This document shows, piece by piece, positions 52,714-60,503 of a stretch of DNA of 64,000 nt. Each line of letters begins with the position of its first letter. The first letter of the stretch is position 1. A model generated the notes under the pieces. The model saw nothing but the letters and a program-made list of their open reading frames with translations, was not told the origin of the DNA and made no database searches. A program made the translations under genes and the position numbers. This stretch comes from Bacillota bacterium (lineage in GTDB: Bacteria; Bacillota; Clostridia; Lachnospirales; Lachnospiraceae), in the NCBI GenBank assembly GCA_023408815.1, contig JAEYJO010000001.1:9453-73452 (forward strand). The letters run 5' to 3'.

Positions 52714-53355
52714 TTATAACGATACCTTGCGGTTGAATTCATTCATGGCGGTATCCGCCCCGTCTGCCAGCATGATTTCCAGCGCTTTTACTGCCTTGTC
52801 CAACGCTTCATCCACCGCCGCTTTTTCCTCTTTATTGAAGTGTCCCAACACCCAGTCAGCGAGATCATAATTCTTCGGCTTCTCACCCACGCCTATGCGC
52901 ACTCGCGGAAAGTTGTCGTGTCCAAGCTGCTTTATAATGTTCTTCAGCCCGTTATGTCCTCCTGCACTCCCTTTTTTCCTGATACGGATCTGCCCCGGTT
53001 CCAGACTGATGTCATCCGAAATGACGATCAGATCGCTCTCTGCTTCCACCTTATAATAATCGATAACCGGGCGGATACTTTCTCCGCTTAGGTTCATGAA
53101 CGTGAGCGGTTTCACCAGAACTACCTTCTGACCGCCCACATAGCCCTTTCCTATCATCGCTCTATGCTTCAATTCGGCTACACTAATATTATATTTATCC
53201 GCAAGGGAATCTATCACCTTAAAACCTACATTATGTCTTGTATTTTCATATTCTTTTCCCGGATTTCCCAGGCCTGCAATAATAAACATCTTTATACCCA
53301 TCTGCACGTTGCGACGCGCACTCAAATCAATAGTTGAATACGCATTTTTATTCAA
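52714..53355 (-). CDS. pth: Peptidyl-tRNA hydrolase with element-A N-terminal extension
   Basis: Recycles peptidyl-tRNA dropped from ribosomes. The conserved enzyme starts MFIIAGLGNPGKEYENTRHN (191 aa), with the catalytic His in NTRHNVG, the MNLSGESI Asn region, VISDDISLEPG and SAGGHNGLKNI. The ATG at 53289 has no ribosome binding site; instead AGGAGA lies 7 nt before a TTG at 53355, the first codon of repeat element A. Translation from it gives 213 aa with 22 extra residues. If the ATG is used, the gene is 52714..53289. Followed by mfd. Confidence 0.93.
   Translation of the reverse strand: MNKNAYSTIDLSARRNVQMGIKMFIIAGLGNPGKEYENTRHNVGFKVIDSLADKYNISVAELKHRAMIGKGYVGGQKVVLVKPLTFMNLSGESIRPVIDYYKVEAESDLIVISDDISLEPGQIRIRKKGSAGGHNGLKNIIKQLGHDNFPRVRIGVGEKPKNYDLADWVLGHFNKEEKAAVDEALDKAVKALEIMLADGADTAMNEFNRKVSL
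53290..53355 (-). repeat. Repeat element A, copy 2 (66-bp in-frame leader element)
   Basis: Same element as 35767-35832, on the minus strand, again exactly between a Shine-Dalgarno (AGGAGA, 53363-53368) and the native ATG. Four substitutions from copy 1, two changing the peptide (Arg to Ser, Ala to Val). One substitution turns a G-C pair of the second hairpin into G-U, preserving the fold. Confidence 0.85.
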
Positions 53356-53473
53356 CCTTATTTCTCCTATCATCCGTTAACGCTTACACATCATTTTAAC
53401 CTTAAACCTTCTACATTTCAACAAGCTATTATTCAGGAGGAATCAAAAGAGTGCTGATATCTATCTATTACGT

Positions 53474-53510
53474 AAAAACGGGAATGCCCATTTAGAGCAT
53501 TCCCGTTTTT
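53474..53510. terminator. Bidirectional-looking intrinsic terminator of spoVG
   Basis: Perfect 14-bp stem AAAAACGGGAATGC (53474-53487) with GCATTCCCGTTTTT (53497-53510), 9-nt loop. Confidence 0.88.
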
Positions 53511-53546
53511 ATCGCATATTTTTCTTTGTTCTTTTTTATTCTTATC

Positions 53547-53822
53547 CTATTCTTCTTCGTCCGGCTCCAAAAGCGCTTTTTCATAGCTCTCCAGTATGGT
53601 CGCCTGAATCCGCTCCCTTGTGCTGGAATTGATCGGATGGGCGATATCCCTGTATTCTCCATCTGTCGCTTTTTTGCTCGGCATTGCAATGAAAAGCCCC
53701 TTCTCTCCTTCAATCACCTTGATATCATGAACTACGAACTCTTCGTCCAAGGTAATCGATACAATTGCTTTCATCTTTCCTTCCTTCGTGATCTTACGCA
53801 CTCTTACGTCTGTAATATCCAT
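53547..53822 (-). CDS. spoVG: Septation/regulatory protein SpoVG
   Basis: 91-aa nucleic-acid-binding regulator involved in septation and sporulation timing. The family signature is complete: MDITDVRVRKITKEGKMKA, DEEFVVHDIKVIEGEKGLFI, MPSKKATDGEYRDIAHPINS, followed by an acidic tail. AAGGGGG precedes the ATG. It follows glgD by 36 nt on the same strand and ends at a strong terminator, so it probably shares the glgC-glgD transcript. Confidence 0.97.
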   Translation of the reverse strand: MDITDVRVRKITKEGKMKAIVSITLDEEFVVHDIKVIEGEKGLFIAMPSKKATDGEYRDIAHPINSSTRERIQATILESYEKALLEPDEEE

Positions 53823-53858
53823 GTCGTTTATCCCCCTTGGCTAATCATAGGTTTGTCG

Positions 53859-54977
53859 CTATATGACATATCTGTCATTATGCTCTATCACAACTTTAAT
53901 ACCTTCCTCGCCTTTATGGTAGGAATTGGCCCTGATGGTATTCCTACTCTCCACTATGCAGTTTTCAATATGTGTATTGTCCCCGATGTAGACATCGTTC
54001 AGAATAATGGAATTCTTTATGTAGCAATTATTTCCGATGTATGTCTTTTTAAAGATAACGGAGTCCTCTACCGTGCCGTTTACAATGCTTCCGCTGGAAA
54101 TCAGGCTATTTTTCACATTTGCTCCCACATTGTATTTCGCAGGAGGCAAATCATCCACCTTGGAATATACGTCGGGATACTGTTTGAAGAAATAGTCCCT
54201 GATCTCCGGCTTCAAAAAATCCATATTCGTATGGAAGTAGTCCTCAACCGTCGCTATATTGCTCCAGTAAGACTTGATTTTGAAGCCGTATATCCTCTTC
54301 ATATTCTTGTAACGGATAAGAATATCCTTTACAAAGTCATAACGGTCCTCTTCCATGCCCTTCTCTATCATCTCTATGAGCTGGCGCCTTCTTACTATGT
54401 AAATACCGCAGGAAACGGTGCTGGATCTGGCCATTATAGGCTTCTCTTCAAATTCTTCGATGCGGCTCTCCTCATTCATCTTGATGATGCCATACCTTCC
54501 CGCATCCATATCCTCCGGCATGTCCTTGCATACAACCGTAATATCCGCCTTCTTATCGATATGATATTCCAGCACCTTGTTGTAATCCATCTTATAGATG
54601 CCGTCACCGGAAACGATTACTACATACGGCTCATGGCTGTTTTTTAGGAAAGTAAGGTTCTGGGCGATAGCATCCGCCGTTCCTCTGTACCAGAAACTGC
54701 TCTCCGCCGTAACCGCCGGCGTGAAGACGAATAATCCACCCTGTTTACGGCCGAAGTCCCACCATTTGGAAGAGCTTAAGTGCTCGTTCAGGCTTCTGGC
54801 ATTATACTGTGTAAATACCGCCACCTTCTGAATATGCGAGTTAGACATATTGCTGAGAGCAAAGTCGATGCTTCGGTAGCTTCCTGCAATAGGCATCGCA
54901 CATACCGCGCGCTTTTGGGATAATTCTTTCATTCTGTGATTGTTGCCGCCTGCTAAAATAATACCAATCGCTCTCAA
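53859..54977 (-). CDS. glgD: Glucose-1-phosphate adenylyltransferase, GlgD subunit
   Basis: Second, regulatory-type subunit of ADP-glucose pyrophosphorylase in Firmicutes. 372 aa: nucleotidyltransferase fold (MRAIGIILAGGNNHRMKEL; the catalytic GGxGxRL motif is degenerate to GGNNHRM), FRGTADAIAQNL-like region WYRGTADAIAQNLTF, and C-terminal left-handed beta-helix repeats (SIVNGTVEDSVIF, NCYIKNSIILNDV). Starts within the last codons of glgC (ATGA overlap). Degenerate catalysis with retained fold fits the known GlgC/GlgD heteromer. Confidence 0.95.
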   Translation of the reverse strand: MRAIGIILAGGNNHRMKELSQKRAVCAMPIAGSYRSIDFALSNMSNSHIQKVAVFTQYNARSLNEHLSSSKWWDFGRKQGGLFVFTPAVTAESSFWYRGTADAIAQNLTFLKNSHEPYVVIVSGDGIYKMDYNKVLEYHIDKKADITVVCKDMPEDMDAGRYGIIKMNEESRIEEFEEKPIMARSSTVSCGIYIVRRRQLIEMIEKGMEEDRYDFVKDILIRYKNMKRIYGFKIKSYWSNIATVEDYFHTNMDFLKPEIRDYFFKQYPDVYSKVDDLPPAKYNVGANVKNSLISSGSIVNGTVEDSVIFKKTYIGNNCYIKNSIILNDVYIGDNTHIENCIVESRNTIRANSYHKGEEGIKVVIEHNDRYVI

Positions 54978-56248
54978 TGTTCTTCACCCGCCTTTATCAA
55001 TGTTCTACCGCTTAAAAGATTTGCCTGTTCGTAGTCCTCCAGCGCTGTAACTCCAAAGATTACGGTATTCTTTCCTATGGTCACTCCTTCAGGAATCACA
55101 CTCTTCTCTCCCACCGTAACCATTCCTTCATTGTAGATGTGCGGATCCGTCTCATTAGGAACCTCATCGCCAATCCCCATCCTTACATTGTTCCCGATGT
55201 CCGTATTCTCCGCGATAATTACCTTGTTCAACTCACAGCCCGAACCGATATGAGTCTCGTTCATGATGATGGAATCCCTTACCACAGTGCCTTTATCAAT
55301 GACAACGCCGCAGCCGATTACGGAATTGTAGATCTCGCCGTGGATATCGGAGCCTTCTCCGATGATGCTCTTTTCAATCACACTCTCGGAGGATATGTAC
55401 TGGGGAGGCAGTATGGTGCTTCTCGTATATATTTTCCAATATTCTTCATACAGGTTGAATTCAGGAACGATGTTTATAAGTTCCATGTTGGCCTCCCAGT
55501 AAGAGCTGAGTGTTCCTACGTCCTTCCAGTAGCCGTTAAATTCATATGCGTACAGCGGCGAGCCCTGCTTATGGCAATATGGAATGATATGTTTGCCGAA
55601 ATCCAGCGCCGGCTGTTCCGAATTCATGATCAGGGAATTCTTCAGAGCCTTCCAGCTAAATATGTAAATCCCCATGGAAGCCAGATTACTTCGCGGGTTC
55701 TCGGGTTTCTCCTCAAAATCCGTTATCTGCTTCTTGTCATCGGTGATCATGATGCCGAACCGCTTCGCCTCCTCCATCGGTACCGGCATGACCGCAATCG
55801 TTACCTCGGCGTTGTTCTCCTTGTGAAAGTCCAACATTACCTCGTAATCCATTTTATAGATGTGATCTCCGGAAAGTATCAGCACGTAGTCCGGATTGAA
55901 GCTTTCGATATAATCAATGTTCTGATAAATAGCGTTAGCCGTTCCCGTATACCATTCGCTGTTGGTGCTCCTCTCATAAGGCGGAAGCACCGTTACACCT
56001 CCTATGTTCCGGTCAAGGTCCCACGGAATACCTATTCCTATGTGTGTATTCAGCCTAAGAGGCTGATACTGGGTCAATACTCCCACCGTATCCACACCGG
56101 AGTTAATACAATTGCTGAGAGGGAAATCGATAATCCTGTATTTTCCCCCGAAGGCTACCGCCGGCTTTGCCACCTTCGATGTCAAAACGCCCAGACGGCT
56201 TCCTTGTCCCCCAGCTAACAACATGGCAATCATTTCTTTTTTAATCAT
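54974..56248 (-). CDS. glgC: Glucose-1-phosphate adenylyltransferase, catalytic subunit
   Basis: Makes ADP-glucose for glycogen synthesis. 424 aa: MLLAGGQGSRLGVLTSKVAKPAV (start of the catalytic loop), the substrate site WYTGTANAIYQNIDYIE, SGDHIYKMDY, FEEKPENPRSN and the C-terminal beta-helix (SVIGCGVVIDKGTVVRDSII). First gene of glgC-glgD-spoVG, with a promoter at 56313-56341. Works with glgP elsewhere in the window for glycogen turnover; glgA and glgB are not here. Confidence 0.97.
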   Translation of the reverse strand: MIKKEMIAMLLAGGQGSRLGVLTSKVAKPAVAFGGKYRIIDFPLSNCINSGVDTVGVLTQYQPLRLNTHIGIGIPWDLDRNIGGVTVLPPYERSTNSEWYTGTANAIYQNIDYIESFNPDYVLILSGDHIYKMDYEVMLDFHKENNAEVTIAVMPVPMEEAKRFGIMITDDKKQITDFEEKPENPRSNLASMGIYIFSWKALKNSLIMNSEQPALDFGKHIIPYCHKQGSPLYAYEFNGYWKDVGTLSSYWEANMELINIVPEFNLYEEYWKIYTRSTILPPQYISSESVIEKSIIGEGSDIHGEIYNSVIGCGVVIDKGTVVRDSIIMNETHIGSGCELNKVIIAENTDIGNNVRMGIGDEVPNETDPHIYNEGMVTVGEKSVIPEGVTIGKNTVIFGVTALEDYEQANLLSGRTLIKAGEEH

Positions 56249-56312
56249 GTCATCACCTCTTATCAGTCTTACCTGTTAGTCACACTTAAGTAATTACTAT
56301 ATTGTGTTTTAG

Positions 56313-56341
56313 ATTATACCATATTATACTAAGAAAGTGAA
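56313..56341 (-). promoter_or_regulatory. Sigma-A type promoter of glgC
   Basis: Minus strand TTCACT (56336-56341), 17-nt spacer, TATAAT (56313-56318). A second TATAAT sits a few bases upstream. The remainder of the 407-nt gap to murC is AT-rich with no gene seen. Confidence 0.5.
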
Positions 56342-56540
56342 TATTTTTTACAAAATACTTTTCAATTTACGGCATTTTTTATGTAAGTTTTTTACAATAT
56401 TTTTACATTTAAAGAAATTTATTTGTATATTTTTTATATTTTTTTGGAGTTTCTTGCGTACCATACGGTCACTTTTAGTCAAAACGTGCCATTTTACGGG
56501 GCTTGTTTCCTTCTCCGACAATTTCCGACTCAAATTGCTA

Positions 56541-56569
56541 TTGGTTTTTTCCGGCTATGTGAGTATAAT
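56541..56569 (+). promoter_or_regulatory. Sigma-A type promoter of murC
   Basis: TTGGTT (56541-56546), 17-nt spacer, TATAAT (56564-56569), about 80 nt before the murC start. Confidence 0.6.
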
Positions 56570-56655
56570 ATAGTATGCGTATCGTCCAAAGGAAAAGACA
56601 TATCGTCCACCCCGGGCAATACAGTATAAGCATAAAAAGAACAGGAAGTGCGTTT

Positions 56656-58035
56656 ATGTACAACATTGATTTTCAACACCCTATTCACATATACTTCATC
56701 GGCATCGGCGGCATCAGCATGAGCGGTCTCGCCGAGATTCTTCTGACGGAGGACTTCAGAGTATCCGGCTCGGATATGAGACAATCGCCTCTGACCGAAG
56801 CCTTAAAGGAGAAGGGAGCGGTTGTCCACTACGGACAAAGAGCAGAGAATCTGACCTATGATATCGACCTCATCGTATACACCAGCGCCATCCATCCCGA
56901 TAATCCCGAGTTCATGGCCATGGAGGAAATGGGCATTCCCCATCTGTCGAGAGCCGAGCTTCTCGGGCAGATGATGAAAAATTACAAGCTCCCCATCGCT
57001 GTCAGCGGCACACACGGCAAGACTACTACCACCTCTATGATATCGGAGATTCTCCTCGAGAACGACTGCGATCCCACACTTTCCATCGGCGGCATCTTCA
57101 AGACCATCGGAGGCAATATCCGGGTAGGCAAGTCCGAATATTTCGTGACGGAGGCCTGTGAATACACCAATAGCTTCTTAAGCTTTTTTCCGAAGATCGG
57201 AATTATACTTAACATAGAAGAGGATCATCTCGACTTCTTTAAAGATATTCAAGATATCCGCACTTCATTCCATAAATTTGCCAAGCTGCTGCCGGAGGAC
57301 GGAACCCTCATCATCAACGGAGACATCGATAATTACGAAGAAATCACGGAGGGACTGACTTGTCAGGTCATTACCTGCGGCTCCACCCCCTCCTGCGATT
57401 ACAGTTATTCCAATCTGCATTTTGACGGGCTGGCTCATGCATCCTTTACGCTGAACCGGAGAAACGGTTTATCCGAAGACTTTTCCCTTATGGTTCCCGG
57501 AGAACATAACGTGCACAACTCCATGGCTGCCATCGCTCTCGCCGACGTCCTTTGCATCGACAGCGATACGGTGAAAAAAGCTCTTCTGCACTTTTCAGGC
57601 ACCGACAGGCGTTTCGAATATAAGGGTAAAAAAGACGGGATTACCATTATCGATGATTATGCCCATCATCCTACGGAAATTACCGCGACCTTGAAGGCCG
57701 CTCAAAACTATCCTCACAACACATTGTGGTGCGTTTTTCAGCCTCACACATATACAAGGACGAAATCCTTCTTAAAGGAATTCGCGGCAGCGCTCTCACT
57801 TGCAGATAAGGTGGTCCTTTCCGATATATATGCGGCCAGGGAGACTGATAATCTGGGCATCAGCTCTGCCAATCTTCAAGCGGAAATAAATAAGCTGGGA
57901 GCTGAATGCTTCTATCTATCTTCTTTTGAAGAAATCGAGAATTTTTTATCAGAGAGCTGTGTTAAAAATGACTTGTTGATAACTATGGGGGCCGGAGACA
58001 TTGTAAAAGTGGGGGAAAATCTACTAAATAAATAG
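56656..58035 (+). CDS. murC: UDP-N-acetylmuramate--L-alanine ligase
   Basis: Adds the first amino acid of the peptidoglycan stem peptide. 459 aa from an ATG behind AGGAAG; the frame is open 27 codons upstream without family similarity. Motifs: IHIYFIGIGGISMSGLAEIL, P-loop AVSGTHGKTTTTSMI, EACEYTNSFLSFFP, FSGTDRRFEYKGK, IDDYAHHPTEI and FQPHTYTRTK. Stand-alone expression appears likely, with its own promoter and a hairpin terminator at 58044-58092. Confidence 0.97.
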   Translation: MYNIDFQHPIHIYFIGIGGISMSGLAEILLTEDFRVSGSDMRQSPLTEALKEKGAVVHYGQRAENLTYDIDLIVYTSAIHPDNPEFMAMEEMGIPHLSRAELLGQMMKNYKLPIAVSGTHGKTTTTSMISEILLENDCDPTLSIGGIFKTIGGNIRVGKSEYFVTEACEYTNSFLSFFPKIGIILNIEEDHLDFFKDIQDIRTSFHKFAKLLPEDGTLIINGDIDNYEEITEGLTCQVITCGSTPSCDYSYSNLHFDGLAHASFTLNRRNGLSEDFSLMVPGEHNVHNSMAAIALADVLCIDSDTVKKALLHFSGTDRRFEYKGKKDGITIIDDYAHHPTEITATLKAAQNYPHNTLWCVFQPHTYTRTKSFLKEFAAALSLADKVVLSDIYAARETDNLGISSANLQAEINKLGAECFYLSSFEEIENFLSESCVKNDLLITMGAGDIVKVGENLLNK

Positions 58036-58043
58036 CTATCCAC

Positions 58044-58092
58044 AATATCCACAATTTTAAAAGCCCTATACCTTTTAAAATTTGTGGATATT
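58044..58092 (+). terminator. Long hairpin after murC, built from DnaA-box-like sequence
   Basis: A 20-nt arm (58044-58063) beginning AATATCCACAA pairs with 58072-58092 with one bulged base; TTTTAGCTTTTTTG follows. Each arm contains ATATCCACA, one mismatch from the DnaA box. Confidence 0.7.
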
Positions 58093-58191
58093 TTAGCTTT
58101 TTTGTTATTTAGGAAATCCCTCCCGTAACTCTTGGTTTTTACATGAATTTTACATATTTTTACCTACCGCGTATCCTTGCTGTTGCTATAA

Positions 58192-58218
58192 TTATCCACA
58201 TTATCCACATCGTCCACA
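58192..58218 (+). promoter_or_regulatory. Three abutting DnaA-box-like 9-mers
   Basis: TTATCCACA (58192-58200), TTATCCACA (58201-58209) and TCGTCCACA (58210-58218) run head to tail without gaps. The first two match the consensus TTATNCACA exactly. Further boxes with one mismatch are at 58036-58044, 58045-58053 and, reversed, 58083-58091. They lie 100-200 nt upstream of the dnaD promoter region. Confidence 0.7.
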
Positions 58219-58298
58219 TTTTTGGAAAATGGCGTATTTACGGCGTTTTCCGGCAAATTGACTATTTCTTTTTAAGAGGGGTTATGTTATAATTCAAT

Positions 58299-58327
58299 TT
58301 GCTTTGAAATGAGTATAGTAATATAAT
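58299..58327 (+). promoter_or_regulatory. Sigma-A type promoter of the dnaD operon
   Basis: TTGCTT (58299-58304), 17-nt spacer, TATAAT (58322-58327). An extended -10 (TGTTATAAT) at 58285-58293 could be a second start. Confidence 0.55.
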
Positions 58328-58387
58328 GGTTGCTGTTCATATAAGAATGGAGTGAGCAGTAACATATAATGAAGACGGGTGAGATAA

Positions 58388-59485
58388 ATGGGGCGTTTAA
58401 CAATTTATAAGGACAACTACGTGGATGCAACGGCTGTATCCAATATTTTTATTGACGAATATATGAAGGATGCTAACGATGCACAGCTTAAAATATATAT
58501 TTATCTTATCCGCATGATGAATGCCAATCTATCATGCAGTTTGTCCGATATTGCGGACAAATTTAACCATACGGAAAAAGACGTGATGCGTGCGCTCAAA
58601 TACTGGGAAAAGAACCGTCTTCTTTCATTAGAATACGACGAATCCAGAAATTTGATCGGCATTCATCTTCTCGATTTAAACCGTCAGATAATCGGCGACC
58701 CTATGCCTGCCGCTCCGGCAGCGGCACGAATCGCTAAGGAGGCCGCTTCTCAGGACATTGAGGCTGTGGCAGAATTGACCTCCGCTTCAGAGGATAAACA
58801 GTTAAGCGAAGAGTCTTATGAAAGGCCGTCCTATTCCTTAGACCAGTTAAAAGAATTTAAATCAAAAGAAGAAACCTCACAGTTATTATTTATTGTGGAA
58901 CAATACATAGGAAAGACCTTATCTCCTTCCGAAGTAAGAACCATATTCTTCATTTCGGATAAGCTCGCTTTTTCCGTGGACTTAATTGATTACTTAGTCC
59001 AGTACTGCGTAGAGCGCGGCAAGAAGGACTTCCGTTACATAGAAAAAGTGGCTGTCAGCTGGGCACAGTCGGGTATCACCAATCCAAAAGATGCGGAAAA
59101 GTATGCCTACAAATATGATAAATCCGTTTACGACATTATGAACGCTCTGGGCAAGAATACTTCTCCCACCTCCAAGGAGGCTGATTATATCCGCCACTGG
59201 ACGAAGGAGCTTGACTTTGACATGGACGTGATCCGCGTTGCCTGTGAGCGCACCGTCATGGGAACGGATAAGCACCGTTTCGAATATGCCGATACCATTC
59301 TAAAGAGCTGGCACAATGCGGGTGTACACCATCTTTCCGATATCGCAAAGGAGGATGAGAAATTCCTGCGCGGTAAAACCTCCCGCACACTGCCCAAATC
59401 CGTTTCGAACAATGCCTTTAATCAATTCAAGCAGCATGATTATGACTTCGAGACACTGGAAAAGGAACTCTTAAAAATCCGATAA
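58388..59485 (+). CDS. DnaD domain protein
   Basis: Primosome protein for replication initiation or restart. 365 aa: N-terminal winged-helix (about 20-105; DAQLKIYIYLIRMM, SCSLSDIADKFNHTEKDVMRAL), linker, and two C-terminal DnaD/DnaB2 domains (about 150-230 and 245-330). The second contains YIRHWTKELDFDMDVIRVAC and YADTILKSWHNAGV, equivalent to the family YxxxIxxxW motif. The helicase loader gene follows by 17 nt, so the two act together in loading DnaB. DnaA boxes lie upstream. Confidence 0.92.
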   Translation: MGRLTIYKDNYVDATAVSNIFIDEYMKDANDAQLKIYIYLIRMMNANLSCSLSDIADKFNHTEKDVMRALKYWEKNRLLSLEYDESRNLIGIHLLDLNRQIIGDPMPAAPAAARIAKEAASQDIEAVAELTSASEDKQLSEESYERPSYSLDQLKEFKSKEETSQLLFIVEQYIGKTLSPSEVRTIFFISDKLAFSVDLIDYLVQYCVERGKKDFRYIEKVAVSWAQSGITNPKDAEKYAYKYDKSVYDIMNALGKNTSPTSKEADYIRHWTKELDFDMDVIRVACERTVMGTDKHRFEYADTILKSWHNAGVHHLSDIAKEDEKFLRGKTSRTLPKSVSNNAFNQFKQHDYDFETLEKELLKIR

Positions 59486-59502
59486 CTTAAGGAGACTTCG
59501 CT

Positions 59503-60471
59503 GTGACGTTAAATAATGTTCAATATAATTTCATTATTCGCACATATGAGGAAAAGCAGGACAAGAACCGGCATTTGTTGGAGAAGCGTCGCGCCTATAT
59601 TTATGAGCATGTAGATGGCTACAAGGAACTCGACGACTCTATAGCCTCCATTTCCGTAGAACATGGGAAAAAGCTTTTGAGCGGGGACGATTCCGCTCTC
59701 GATGATTTAAAAACAATCATTAAAAATTTTTCTGAAAGCAAGACGAACCTTCTGGTCTCCTACGGCTATCCTTCCGATTATCTGGAGCCGGTTTACGATT
59801 GCCCCGACTGCAAGGATACCGGATACATAGACGGACAGAAATGTCATTGCTTCCGCCAATTCGAAATTTCCATGCTTTACGAGCAATCCCACATCAGCAA
59901 GATGTTACAGCATGAGAATTTCTCCAATCTTTCTTATGAATATTATAAGGATGATGATCTCGTGCTTTTTATGGATGCCGTAAACACTTGCAAGAAATTT
60001 ATAGAAAATTTTGATTCTATCTATCAAAATTTATTCTTTTATGGTACAGTAGGGTCTGGCAAGTCATTTTTGTCCGGCTGCGTCGCAAAAGAATTGATCG
60101 AAAAGGGCCGTTCCGTCCTTTATTTCAGTTCCTCCTCCTTTTTCGAGACCTTATCCCAGCTTACCTATGGGTTTAGGAATAAAAACGGGGTAGGTGAAGC
60201 CTGCGACGATATTTATAACTGCGATTTGTTAATCATCGACGATCTGGGTGCGGAGGTTACGGGCAATTATACTTCTTCCCAGCTCTTTTCTTGTCTGAAC
60301 GAGCGCCACATCCGGCACAAGTCTACGGTTATCTCTACGAACCTTTCGCTGGAAGAACTGCGAGTGCGTTATTCTGACAGAATATTTTCGAGGATTACCA
60401 GCAACTATACATTATGTAAATTATCCGGACCGGATATCCGAATATATAAAAAACTAAACAGAGCAAATTAA
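59503..60471 (+). CDS. DnaC/DnaI-like helicase loader ATPase
   Basis: AAA+ ATPase, 322 aa, that loads the replicative helicase. An N-terminal coil (1-100) is followed by a probable zinc site CPDCKDTGYIDGQKCHCF (near residues 105-122), then the ATPase domain with Walker A FYGTVGSGKSFLSG (near 185), Walker B LLIIDDLGAE and sensor VISTNLSLEEL. It starts with GTG behind AAGGAG. The zinc motif followed by an IstB-like ATPase distinguishes it from transposon IstB proteins. Confidence 0.92.
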   Translation: MTLNNVQYNFIIRTYEEKQDKNRHLLEKRRAYIYEHVDGYKELDDSIASISVEHGKKLLSGDDSALDDLKTIIKNFSESKTNLLVSYGYPSDYLEPVYDCPDCKDTGYIDGQKCHCFRQFEISMLYEQSHISKMLQHENFSNLSYEYYKDDDLVLFMDAVNTCKKFIENFDSIYQNLFFYGTVGSGKSFLSGCVAKELIEKGRSVLYFSSSSFFETLSQLTYGFRNKNGVGEACDDIYNCDLLIIDDLGAEVTGNYTSSQLFSCLNERHIRHKSTVISTNLSLEELRVRYSDRIFSRITSNYTLCKLSGPDIRIYKKLNRAN

Positions 60472-60503
60472 ATACCTGCGCAGCAGAAAGTGAGGATTTT
60501 TTC

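Noticed and set aside
55139..56218. 359-aa plus-strand frame antisense to glgC (also 53526-54647 antisense to spoVG and glgD)
   Set aside because: Mirror frames of well-conserved genes; amino-acid composition and lack of start signals show they are shadows.
58036..58387. Chromosomal origin at the DnaA-box cluster
   Set aside because: No dnaA, dnaN, gyrB or rpmH nearby and no clear AT-rich unwinding element with DnaA-trio; a regulatory or titration site fits better.
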